A stretch of DNA of 64,000 bases from NCBI GenBank assembly GCA_905181935.1, contig CAJIZV010000002.1, positions 682,001 to 746,000 of the forward strand. Direction: 5' to 3'. Below the pieces are notes generated by a model. It did no database searches, had not been told where the DNA came from, and saw only the letters and a list, made by a program, of their open reading frames with translations. This stretch comes from an uncultured Amylibacter sp. GTDB taxonomy: Bacteria > Pseudomonadota > Alphaproteobacteria > Rhodobacterales > Rhodobacteraceae. Made by a program: the position numbers and the translations under genes. Of this stretch, positions 53,694-61,772 are shown one piece after another (the first letter of the stretch is position 1; every line of letters starts with the position of its first letter).

Positions 53694-55345
53694 AATGAGG
53701 TTCCATAAGACCAGTTATCTGCATCTGTTAATTCGTGGGGAAATGGTGCATTTTTGAATAAGCAAATTCGGACCCACCGGTCAGATCTTGGGTCAAATTT
53801 TGTCGCCCCAAAAAATGATAACTTACAACGTAACATATCAATTGGTAACATTTTACTATTTAAGAGATTATCGCGAACTTCTGAGTATGGAAATTTATTA
53901 CTCAGTTGAATGCGACGAATAATATGTCGATGTTCTGGGTTGGCCAGTAAGTACTCTGCTAAATGTTGATCAACTTTAAGATTGGAATATAGTGATGAAA
54001 CATCGCGTGCGATTGCTAATGGTTGTTCTAAATCCGCACCATCCTCTTTGTACCGCTCGCCCAATCTAGGCTCTAGTTTAGCTTCTGAAACATACCAAAA
54101 GCGGGCTTGTTCTTTATCAGTCGCATAATCTGTTTTTAATGCCCAAGCGTAGTTTTCTTCAATTTGTACTTTTAACTGGTTCGTTGTTCCTGATGCATCT
54201 ATTTTGAAATGTTCAGTTTCATCTATGTACATACAATCTGCTAAGTTATCTACTAGTTCAGGATAGGGTTCGAAAATTGCAGAAACAATTTGTTCTTGTG
54301 TGTCCTCGCAAGTATTTTTTTCTGCCCAACAATATAACGCATCCCATGGATAAACTTCTGAGTGTAAATCATTAAATTTAACCAATGTGGTAGCCAGTTC
54401 TTCACAAAGTTTTTTTATTTTAGGTTTTTGTATGTCATGCTGGCTATTCCAATTAAGTGCATTTTGTAACGCACGTTTTAAATGCACTTCCATTTGATTA
54501 AATATTTGTAGAGGGACATTTGTTACAGCGCGGACGCGTGCAAGTGCCGTCTCTCTCGCCATAATCCAGGCATTTAATAATGTAGGGTGGTGTACTAAAA
54601 ATGGTGCCATGCCAAGGCCAGTTGAGTTTCCTATACCCATTGACCTGCGTATGTCTGCATCTAATTTAACAGCCGTATCACCACCTTTAACTTGAGCCAT
54701 ATGTTCAACTAAATCCATTACAAAACAACGTATTAAATAAACTGTTAACATTTCTACTTGAAAGGGGTTGCGAAGCTCATCGCGATTAGAAATATCACAC
54801 CTGTCAGCTGCTCCAAATTTACCTGACCCATAAACTGCAGTTGTGCGCATCAAGTAACCAACGTCGTTTAATTTTTCTATGTCAGGCTGGTTGCCGTTTG
54901 CAAGAGATTCAACTACGTAATCCCATAAGCGAACTGATCGATTGGCACGCGAAAGAGTTAATTCTGAATTAGAAACTCTACCTGATTCCTGCAGTGGAAC
55001 ATTTTCTTGCAGGCGGTCGATATCTAATTCTGTTGGAATTCCATCATGTAATGTAAAAGTACAATCCCAAGCTTCGGCAATCACGCGGTCTGATCTTAAA
55101 TTAGCCGGTAAGTCATGAGCAAAAGCGACTAGTGAATAACTGCGCTCTGGGCCATGAACTGTATAGACTGCGTGGCCAAAACCTTTTTCATTAATGCTCC
55201 ACTTTGGCGCATCAAAGCACCATTTTTCAGATGCTAAACGTCGAAGTAATACCCGCATAAAACTAATGCGTGATTGGTGAAAGCTGCCTAGGCGTGATAA
55301 TCTCATCACTGTATCCGGTGGACGCCGCTCCACTTGAGGTATCAT
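53687..55345 (-). CDS. Conserved-looking 552-aa protein, function unknown
   Basis: A large soluble protein I do not recognise. There is no signal peptide, membrane helix, P-loop or obvious metal motif. It starts MIPQVERRPPDTVMRLSRLGSFHQSRISFMRVLLRRL (basic), has a mixed alpha/beta N-terminal third (YTVHGPERSYSLVAFAHDLP, VIAEAWDCTFTLHDGIP), then a mainly helical part with RCFVMDLVEHMAQVKGGD and GNSTGLGMAPFLVHHPTLLNAWIMARETALARVRAV, and an acidic, Trp/Tyr-rich C-terminus ending DNWSYGTSLC. The start overlaps the M19-like stop as ATGA and its stop overlaps the DUF3726-like gene, so it is a fixed member of this cluster. It is long enough to be an enzyme. Confidence 0.85.
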   Translation of the reverse strand: MIPQVERRPPDTVMRLSRLGSFHQSRISFMRVLLRRLASEKWCFDAPKWSINEKGFGHAVYTVHGPERSYSLVAFAHDLPANLRSDRVIAEAWDCTFTLHDGIPTELDIDRLQENVPLQESGRVSNSELTLSRANRSVRLWDYVVESLANGNQPDIEKLNDVGYLMRTTAVYGSGKFGAADRCDISNRDELRNPFQVEMLTVYLIRCFVMDLVEHMAQVKGGDTAVKLDADIRRSMGIGNSTGLGMAPFLVHHPTLLNAWIMARETALARVRAVTNVPLQIFNQMEVHLKRALQNALNWNSQHDIQKPKIKKLCEELATTLVKFNDLHSEVYPWDALYCWAEKNTCEDTQEQIVSAIFEPYPELVDNLADCMYIDETEHFKIDASGTTNQLKVQIEENYAWALKTDYATDKEQARFWYVSEAKLEPRLGERYKEDGADLEQPLAIARDVSSLYSNLKVDQHLAEYLLANPEHRHIIRRIQLSNKFPYSEVRDNLLNSKMLPIDMLRCKLSFFGATKFDPRSDRWVRICLFKNAPFPHELTDADNWSYGTSLC

Positions 55346-56325
55346 TTTATGGCACCAAAGCTATCATCATAAAACCGCAACCAATTATTACCCATGATTT
55401 TTGATCTTTCTTCTTTTGACATACCTAATAGAACTAGCCCATTATCTATATTTGAAAAGTCACGACTATCTTGGTACCAATTTGGCATTGGTGGAAACCC
55501 AGCATCTAACGCTGAGCCTTCACCATAATCAATATTCTTGGTCCAACGGCCAATCCGCATCCATTCTACAACGCTATCTGGTTGATCTTGGCACAAATCA
55601 GTTCCTATACCAATGCTATCAATACCCATTACTTCGACAGCTTCTGCAACCATTTGGCAAAAGCTTTCTAAGGTACAATTTGAGCCATCTTTCAGATGAT
55701 GGGGATATATTGAAAACCCTAACATACCACCAGTTTGGGCTAATTCTTTCATTACAGTTTTTGATTTATTGCGTAAGGCTGGATGCCAGCTGTGGGGGTT
55801 TGCATGAGTAATCGCTATTGGTCGCTTTGAATGCTCAATTGCATCTAATGTTGATTTTTCACCTGAATGGCTCATATCCACAACCATCCCTACACGGTTC
55901 ATTTCATCTACAACTTTCCGCCCCATGCGAGTTAGGCCAGCATCGTAATCTTCGTAGCAGCCAGTTGCGAGAAGAGATTGATTATTATAGGTTAATTGCA
56001 TGAAGCGAGCACCTAGCTGGTGTAAAACTTGAACCAGCCCAATGTCATCTTCAATTGGGGAAGGATTTTGAAAACCAAAAAAGATTGCTGTCCGCCCAGA
56101 TTGGCGCGCTAATTTTACGTCAGCACCTGTTGATCCATGAAAAATAAGATGAGGAAATTGTTCAAACCAGCGGTTCCACTGCTCTATATTTAAAACCGTT
56201 TCACGGAATGTTTCATGATATGCTATAGTGACATGTACCGCGTCCAAGTCACCTTTGCGCATTTGGCAAAAGATCTTCTCAGACCAATTTGCATATTGTA
56301 AACAATCGATACGATAGTTGGTCAC
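55342..56325 (-). CDS. Peptidase M19 (renal dipeptidase)-like protein with incomplete zinc site
   Basis: A 327-residue TIM-barrel protein with MNRVGMVVDMSHSGEKSTLDAIEHSKRPIAITHANPHSW (the two C-terminal metal His positions, SH and TH), GTDLCQDQ and MGNNWLRFYDD, all M19 features. However, the N-terminal HxD zinc motif is replaced by RIDCLQYANWS, and the usual ExGG Glu by FFGFQNPSP, so two to three dinuclear-zinc ligands are missing. I recall the same GFQN form in proteins encoded beside dimethylglycine-demethylase genes in Pseudomonas, suggesting a non-dipeptidase role in methylamine/betaine pathways. Overlaps neighbours by ATGA at both ends. Confidence 0.85.
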   Translation of the reverse strand: MTNYRIDCLQYANWSEKIFCQMRKGDLDAVHVTIAYHETFRETVLNIEQWNRWFEQFPHLIFHGSTGADVKLARQSGRTAIFFGFQNPSPIEDDIGLVQVLHQLGARFMQLTYNNQSLLATGCYEDYDAGLTRMGRKVVDEMNRVGMVVDMSHSGEKSTLDAIEHSKRPIAITHANPHSWHPALRNKSKTVMKELAQTGGMLGFSIYPHHLKDGSNCTLESFCQMVAEAVEVMGIDSIGIGTDLCQDQPDSVVEWMRIGRWTKNIDYGEGSALDAGFPPMPNWYQDSRDFSNIDNGLVLLGMSKEERSKIMGNNWLRFYDDSFGAIK

Positions 56326-57320
56326 GTTAGAGGCTCCCGCGAAAGATTATTTAATTGATCTATAATTCTTTTTTCAATTTTAACAAATGTGGGCATTTTA
56401 AATTCTGAGCCTGGAAGTCTTGCCCCCTCTTGCTCGGCAACAGCATTAGAAAGTCTACTAATGCGATCAAAGAATTGATCACTGTGTGTTGCGGGATCAA
56501 TAATTATATAGCATTGCCCTAAATCATGTGGATGCCCTTCAGGAGCTTTTAATCCTTTAACATCTAGTGAATTAACAGACCCTGTGAATGCTGAAGCTAA
56601 GACTTCTGTCATTAAGCCAAAACCCCAGCCTTTATAATCACCAGAGGACTTTAATGATCCTTTTAGTGCTTCATTTGGATCAGTTGTGTCATCACCATTA
56701 ACATCAACAGCCCAACCAAGTGGGATATGCTCATTGGCAGCGGCAGCCATGTTAATTTTACCCAAAGCAATTGCCGAGGTACTTTGATCAAATTGAAATG
56801 CAATACCACCATTTTTAGCAGGAACTGCCATTGCAATGGGGTTTGTTCCCAAAACAGCTTTATTTCCACCTGGTGGTGATACAACCGCACTCGCATTGGT
56901 TAATCCGATTCCTATAAAGCCAGCATTTGCAATCTGTTCTGTAAAATATCCTAATGATGTACATGTATGAGAATGCGCGACGGCTAAAGTACAAGTACCA
57001 GTGGTGCGAACAGTGTCTAATGTTGTAGGTAAGGCACGTTCAAATGCGGCTTGAGCAAATCCAAATTTTGCGTCTACGTGTATTGAAGCAGTTTTTGGTA
57101 AGGTTACAATAGGCTCTGCTGTGCCGTTAACGCGACCACTAACTAATTGCTTACAGTAACTTTCCAAATAATAGAGTCCACAAATTAAATTGCCTTTAGC
57201 CTCAGCAGTCCGCACTGCGCGTGCAACTGATGACGCTATCCACTCAGACGCTCCATGAGAAAAAAGTGCTTTTTTTGTTAAAGCTTCAATTTGCTCAAGA
57301 TCTATTTTAATTTTTTCCAT
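56322..57320 (-). CDS. Ldh-family (malate/L-lactate/imino-acid) NAD(P)H dehydrogenase
   Basis: Type-2 malate/lactate dehydrogenase-fold oxidoreductase of 332 residues. Family motifs are DTVRTTGTCTLAVAHSHTCTSLGYFTEQIANAGFIGIGLTNASAVVSPPGGNKAVLGTNPIAMAVPA and GWGFGLMTEVLASAFTGS. Members reduce 2-oxo acids or cyclic imines such as delta1-pyrroline-2-carboxylate and delta1-piperideine-2-carboxylate, an imino-acid role that would suit a proline or hydroxyproline-betaine route (inference). First gene of the minus-strand run, 115 bp from the divergent dehalogenase-like gene. It overlaps the M19-like gene by ATGA. Confidence 0.88.
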   Translation of the reverse strand: MEKIKIDLEQIEALTKKALFSHGASEWIASSVARAVRTAEAKGNLICGLYYLESYCKQLVSGRVNGTAEPIVTLPKTASIHVDAKFGFAQAAFERALPTTLDTVRTTGTCTLAVAHSHTCTSLGYFTEQIANAGFIGIGLTNASAVVSPPGGNKAVLGTNPIAMAVPAKNGGIAFQFDQSTSAIALGKINMAAAANEHIPLGWAVDVNGDDTTDPNEALKGSLKSSGDYKGWGFGLMTEVLASAFTGSVNSLDVKGLKAPEGHPHDLGQCYIIIDPATHSDQFFDRISRLSNAVAEQEGARLPGSEFKMPTFVKIEKRIIDQLNNLSREPLT

Positions 57321-57404
57321 TTTTTAACTTTGCCTGACTTATTTTTATCTATCTTCGAGAAAAACGACATCACAGCAAGATAAATCGCATACCTAGACAT
57401 GGTC

Positions 57405-57429
57405 ATCTTAGATAAATTTGCGCTAAGAT
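57405..57429. promoter_or_regulatory. Perfect inverted repeat before the dehalogenase-like gene
   Basis: ATCTTAG (57405-57411) and CTAAGAT (57423-57429) are inverted 7-mers with an 11-base spacer, ending 6 bp before the ATG at 57436, in the only divergent gap of the cluster. This looks like a dimeric regulator site that could repress by blocking the start region and also control the minus-strand genes. No regulator gene lies within the cluster. Confidence 0.5.
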
Positions 57430-57435
57430 TGGTGT

Positions 57436-60400
57436 ATGACGCGTTATTTTTCAGAAAAAAATAGATTGCCACACTTAGGGCCATATCCACTCGAGCGCTT
57501 AAAGCGTTGCTTAACAGTGAGCGAATCAGTGCCTAAAATGGGTTCAGTTAATTTTGACCGGTCAGACACACCCCACTCAATAATTAACTCTATGCGCGAT
57601 TATCAGGCGATGATGGATGCCATGCGCGCTGGCTTAATTAATAAAGGCCTATGTGATATCCCTTCCGATTTAACAGAACGCTCTAATCACTTAAAGTCAT
57701 TTGCATACTTTCAAGACTCATCTGCTGTTGGAATTTGCCGAATTGATTCTGATTGTTACTTAAAAATACCTATTAAAAATCCTGATATTGAACGTTTGGC
57801 AGATGATTTGCGCACAAAGCAAACAAGAACATTTGCTGCGGGTATGGATGTTTTAATGGCTGAATTAAGGGAAGCCGTAGATGCCCCAAATGTTGGGGTT
57901 GAGGATCACACTCATGCGATTGTGTTTTTATACGAGTATCCACGCGATCCTCTTGCTGATGAGACTGGGTGTGAATGGATTCAGAATGCGCAGCGTGAGC
58001 GTGCAACAATGTTAGGTTCAGAAACAGCAAATGTGATTTCAAATTATATCAGATTACTAGGATATGATGCGCGATCACATTCTGCATCATGCAGTGATGT
58101 GGATTTAAATCGCTTAGCTGTTTTAGCAGGTTTAGCGAGTGTAGAAAACGAAAGCCTGTTTAATCCTTATATTGGTACACGATTTGGGATTACTGCTGTA
58201 ACAACTACATTAGATCTATCTACTGATTTTCCATTAATGAATTGGGCTGATCAGCCAAAGCTTTATACGCATGGATTGGCATGGAAGCTTGGTAAGGGTT
58301 TTGAAAAAAATGCGAGTAATCGTGAACCTTATAAAAAACGGCGTTTTGTCGATGGTGCATTGCCGTTTGAAAAACTTAAAAGAGTTGATACCCCAACAAC
58401 ATATTTTGATGAACCTAATATCCCACGCGTTCCAAAGCGTGCTGATTTATTTGCGCGGGCTCAATTTGGTGATTTAGGAAAAGCTGTTGAAGACGGTTCT
58501 AGAAATGGACTTTATGTCCGAAAGACAGCACCGTCTATGGCGCAACGTAAACCAATGAGTGCTTTTGTTTTATTGCAAAATAAACCACCAAAAAACATAG
58601 TTTCAGATACTACGAAAAATGCACAACGCAATGCTGAAAACGTAAAAGCTGCATGCTATTTTTTAGGCATAGATGCAGTCGGAATTTCACGCTGTCCAGA
58701 TTGGGCATATTATTCGCATGACGCATTAGGCGAGGAAATAAACCCAACCCAAGATCAAGCAATTTCGATGATTGTAGATCAAAGATTTGATTCTATGGAT
58801 GGTTCATCTGGTGACGATTGGATTTCTGTTGCTTTATCTATGAGAGCATACCTGCGGTTCTCATTATTAGGGGGTATAATTGCAGAACATATTAGATCTC
58901 TGGGCTATGAAGCAAAGGCTCATACAGCAACTGATAGTGATGTTATACACCCACCATTATTGTTATTATCCGGACTTGGTGAAGTTAGCCGTATTGGAGA
59001 GGTAATTCTTAATCCATATTTAGGTCCACGGTTAAAATCAGGAATTGTTACAACAAATATGCCAATGGCTCACGATAAGCCTATTGATTTTGGTATGCAG
59101 AAATTTTGTGAAAGTTGCAATAAATGTGCCCGTGAGTGCCCTGCTGGGGCAATTACTGCTGGGCCAAAAAAAATGTTCAACGGATACGAGATCTGGAAGT
59201 CTGACAGCCAACGTTGCGCAACTTACCGCATAACCAGTTCTGCAGGTGCAATGTGTGGTCGATGTATGAAAACGTGCCCTTGGAATTTGGAAGGTTTATT
59301 TTCTGAGACACCGTTTCGTTGGGCTGCCATGAATGTTCCTGCGGCTGCTCCTATATTGGCAAAGTTAGATGACGTGGTGGGTAATGGTGAGCGAAATACA
59401 CTTAAAAAATGGTGGTGGGACTTAGAGCTACAGCCAGATGAGGGATATAGGCCAACTGCTAATGGTTCTCATGAACGCAATTTACAAAAAAAGCTTAAAA
59501 TTAAATATGAGGATCAAACTCTAGCAGTTTTCCCTGCAGACCAAGCACCCCACCCATACCCGTTTCCGTTTCCCATTGATCGTGAGCGTGGCATTCAAGC
59601 TTATCAAAAAATGGTTAGTGCGGATGAACATAAGGCACGTTTAAAGTTGGGAAATACTAATGATTTATTCCACCGATACTCGATTAAAAATGATATGAAA
59701 GTTTTACATTTAAGTGTGAGCAAAATTGAAGAAACTGCCGCAGGGATTGTGCAGTATGATTTTACTTTGCCTGACGGTGCTGAGTTACCAGTCTGGACTG
59801 CTGGATCTCATATTGACGTAGTTGTTGCTCCAGGATTTATACGACAGTATTCCCTTACTGGAAACCCTGCTGATCGGACAAAATATCAAATTGGGGTGTT
59901 GCGTGAAGAAGATGGTAAGGGCGGCTCTGTGCTGATGCATAGAATTTTCACCTTGGGACGCAAGATATTTATATCTAATCCCATAAATCATTTTTCTCTA
60001 GAAAAAAACTCTTCAAAATCATTTTTGATTGGTGGGGGAATTGGAATAACGCCAATGATAGCGATGGCGCATGAATTACATTCAAAAAAGAAAGATTTTT
60101 CTTTTCATTATTGTAGCCCAAGTCGCAAAAAAGCAGGTTTTATGAATATTTTGTCTAGTGTAAAGTGGTTAGATAAAATCCATTTTCATTTTACTGATGA
60201 AGGCACGCGAGCAAATTTAAGTGCCATTCTTCGAGAGTATAAAAAAAATTATAATGTTTATACCTGTGGCCCTAATAATTTTATGAACAGTGTAATTGAG
60301 GCTGCCCAGACAGCGGGGTTTCCTGAAAATGCGTGTCATTTAGAGTATTTTACTGCACCCGAAGTACCTGAATATGACAATTATGCTTTTAAGGTTATAT

Positions 60401-60648
60401 TAACAAAATCAAAAAAAGAATTTGATATTCCAGCAGATAGAACTGTGACGGATATTTTAATGGATAATGGAATTCATGTGGATATGAAATGTACAAATGG
60501 TATCTGTGGAGTGTGCAAATGTGGATTGATCTCAGGCAATGTCGAACATAGGGACTTCGTATTATCGAAAAAGCAGCGTGAAAATACAATTATCTTGTGT
60601 CAGTCACGCGCATTGATGCAAAATGGCATAATCGAGATTGACCTTTAA
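57436..60648 (+). CDS. Self-sufficient reductive dehalogenase-like protein (RdhA-RdhA-reductase fusion)
   Basis: A 1070-residue cytoplasmic fusion. Residues 90-265 and 405-545 are tandem RdhA-like halves (SSAVGICR vs DAVGISRC; IRLLGYDARSHSASCSDVD vs IRSLGYEAKAHTATDSDV; NPYIGTR vs NPYLGPR). Only the second half is followed by two [4Fe-4S] motifs, C558-x2-C561-x2-C564-x3-C568P and C594 with C607-x2-C610-x3-C614P. Residues 755-1070 form a phthalate-dioxygenase-reductase-like module: R803-QYS flavin motif, GGGIGITPM (866-874) for NAD(P)H, and a plant-type [2Fe-2S] with C1019, C1024, C1027 and C1055. This matches the layout I know for aerobic catabolic dehalogenases of the BhbA/NpRdhA type, which use cobalamin and take electrons directly from NAD(P)H. 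There is no Tat signal and no RdhB anchor. Halogen substrate versus another B12 chemistry is unresolved. Confidence 0.87.
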   Translation: MTRYFSEKNRLPHLGPYPLERLKRCLTVSESVPKMGSVNFDRSDTPHSIINSMRDYQAMMDAMRAGLINKGLCDIPSDLTERSNHLKSFAYFQDSSAVGICRIDSDCYLKIPIKNPDIERLADDLRTKQTRTFAAGMDVLMAELREAVDAPNVGVEDHTHAIVFLYEYPRDPLADETGCEWIQNAQRERATMLGSETANVISNYIRLLGYDARSHSASCSDVDLNRLAVLAGLASVENESLFNPYIGTRFGITAVTTTLDLSTDFPLMNWADQPKLYTHGLAWKLGKGFEKNASNREPYKKRRFVDGALPFEKLKRVDTPTTYFDEPNIPRVPKRADLFARAQFGDLGKAVEDGSRNGLYVRKTAPSMAQRKPMSAFVLLQNKPPKNIVSDTTKNAQRNAENVKAACYFLGIDAVGISRCPDWAYYSHDALGEEINPTQDQAISMIVDQRFDSMDGSSGDDWISVALSMRAYLRFSLLGGIIAEHIRSLGYEAKAHTATDSDVIHPPLLLLSGLGEVSRIGEVILNPYLGPRLKSGIVTTNMPMAHDKPIDFGMQKFCESCNKCARECPAGAITAGPKKMFNGYEIWKSDSQRCATYRITSSAGAMCGRCMKTCPWNLEGLFSETPFRWAAMNVPAAAPILAKLDDVVGNGERNTLKKWWWDLELQPDEGYRPTANGSHERNLQKKLKIKYEDQTLAVFPADQAPHPYPFPFPIDRERGIQAYQKMVSADEHKARLKLGNTNDLFHRYSIKNDMKVLHLSVSKIEETAAGIVQYDFTLPDGAELPVWTAGSHIDVVVAPGFIRQYSLTGNPADRTKYQIGVLREEDGKGGSVLMHRIFTLGRKIFISNPINHFSLEKNSSKSFLIGGGIGITPMIAMAHELHSKKKDFSFHYCSPSRKKAGFMNILSSVKWLDKIHFHFTDEGTRANLSAILREYKKNYNVYTCGPNNFMNSVIEAAQTAGFPENACHLEYFTAPEVPEYDNYAFKVILTKSKKEFDIPADRTVTDILMDNGIHVDMKCTNGICGVCKCGLISGNVEHRDFVLSKKQRENTIILCQSRALMQNGIIEIDL

Positions 60649-60727
60649 TAAATACGCAATCAATACTTCTCTTTTGTAGCAATCACCCCTATTTATAAAA
60701 TGTGTATGTAAGCTTTAAGGACTGATA

Positions 60728-61768
60728 ATGATTATTCCTGGATCACCAGAAATGAAATCCCAATTGGAAGCAGTCTTTGACTTGGAGGCTAGTGCTGCGA
60801 TGTTTAAAGAAACAGCGCGCGAATATGAACGTGTGGAACGTGTTATCCCTGAAGCTGAATGGATGAAACGAGCTCCCTATGTTTATGCAATTAATAAATT
60901 AAAAAAAGAAAAAGATGCGGTGATATTAGCTCATAACTATATGACACCTGATATTTACCACGGGGTTTCAGATATTGTAGGCGATAGTTTGCAGTTAGCG
61001 ATAGAGGCTACACGGGTTAAGGAAAGCATAATCATTCAAGGTGGTGTGCACTTTATGGCTGAAACGTCAAAAATTCTAAGTCCAGAAAAAACTGTAATTA
61101 TTCCTGATAGCCGTGCAGGCTGTTCATTGGCTGAAAGTATTACCGCAAATGATGTCGCAAATATGCGTGAAAAATACCCCGGCGCTCCAGTTGTGTCATA
61201 TGTTAATACAACTGCTGAAGTAAAAGCTGCGTCTGATATTTGTTGTACATCATCTAATGCAGTGGACATCATCAATTCCATGGATGGAGATTTGGTGATT
61301 ATGACCCCTGATGGACATTTGGCGCAAAACGTTGCCAAACTAACCAGCAAAAAAATTGTATATTGGGAAGGTGCGTGCGAAGTTCATATTGAATTCAAAG
61401 CAGACGAATTACGTGAATATCGTAAATATGAGCCAGATGCAGTTATAATTGCTCACCCTGAATGTCCAACTGATGTAGTCGATGAGGCTGATTTTAGTGG
61501 TTCTACGGCAGGCATGATAGATTATGTACGTAAAAACAAACCTGAAAAAGTTTTGTTAATTACAGAATGTTCTATGGGGTCAAACATCGCTGATGAAGTG
61601 CCCGAGGTAAACTTTCTTGGTCCATGTAATCTTTGCCCCCACATGCAGCGTATTACATTAGAAAAAATCCTGTGGTCATTACACACTGGGAATGAAGAAG
61701 TTATAATTGAAGAGGAACTGGCAGCTAAGGCACGCCGCGCAGTTCAGCGTATGATTGATTTGAAATAA
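60728..61768 (+). CDS. nadA: Quinolinate synthase A
   Basis: [4Fe-4S] enzyme that condenses iminoaspartate with dihydroxyacetone phosphate to quinolinate in NAD synthesis. The 346 residues show AVILAHNYMTPDIYHGVSDIVGDSLQLA near residue 60, IIPDSRAGCSLAESI (first cluster Cys), MTPDGHLAQNV, YWEGACEVHIEF, AHPECPTDVVDEADFSGSTAGM and FLGPCNLCPHMQRITLEKIL (last Cys). ATG 60728 follows an AAGGA site. First gene of nadA-nadB-nadC. Confidence 0.96.
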   Translation: MIIPGSPEMKSQLEAVFDLEASAAMFKETAREYERVERVIPEAEWMKRAPYVYAINKLKKEKDAVILAHNYMTPDIYHGVSDIVGDSLQLAIEATRVKESIIIQGGVHFMAETSKILSPEKTVIIPDSRAGCSLAESITANDVANMREKYPGAPVVSYVNTTAEVKAASDICCTSSNAVDIINSMDGDLVIMTPDGHLAQNVAKLTSKKIVYWEGACEVHIEFKADELREYRKYEPDAVIIAHPECPTDVVDEADFSGSTAGMIDYVRKNKPEKVLLITECSMGSNIADEVPEVNFLGPCNLCPHMQRITLEKILWSLHTGNEEVIIEEELAAKARRAVQRMIDLK

Positions 61769-61772
61769 GACC

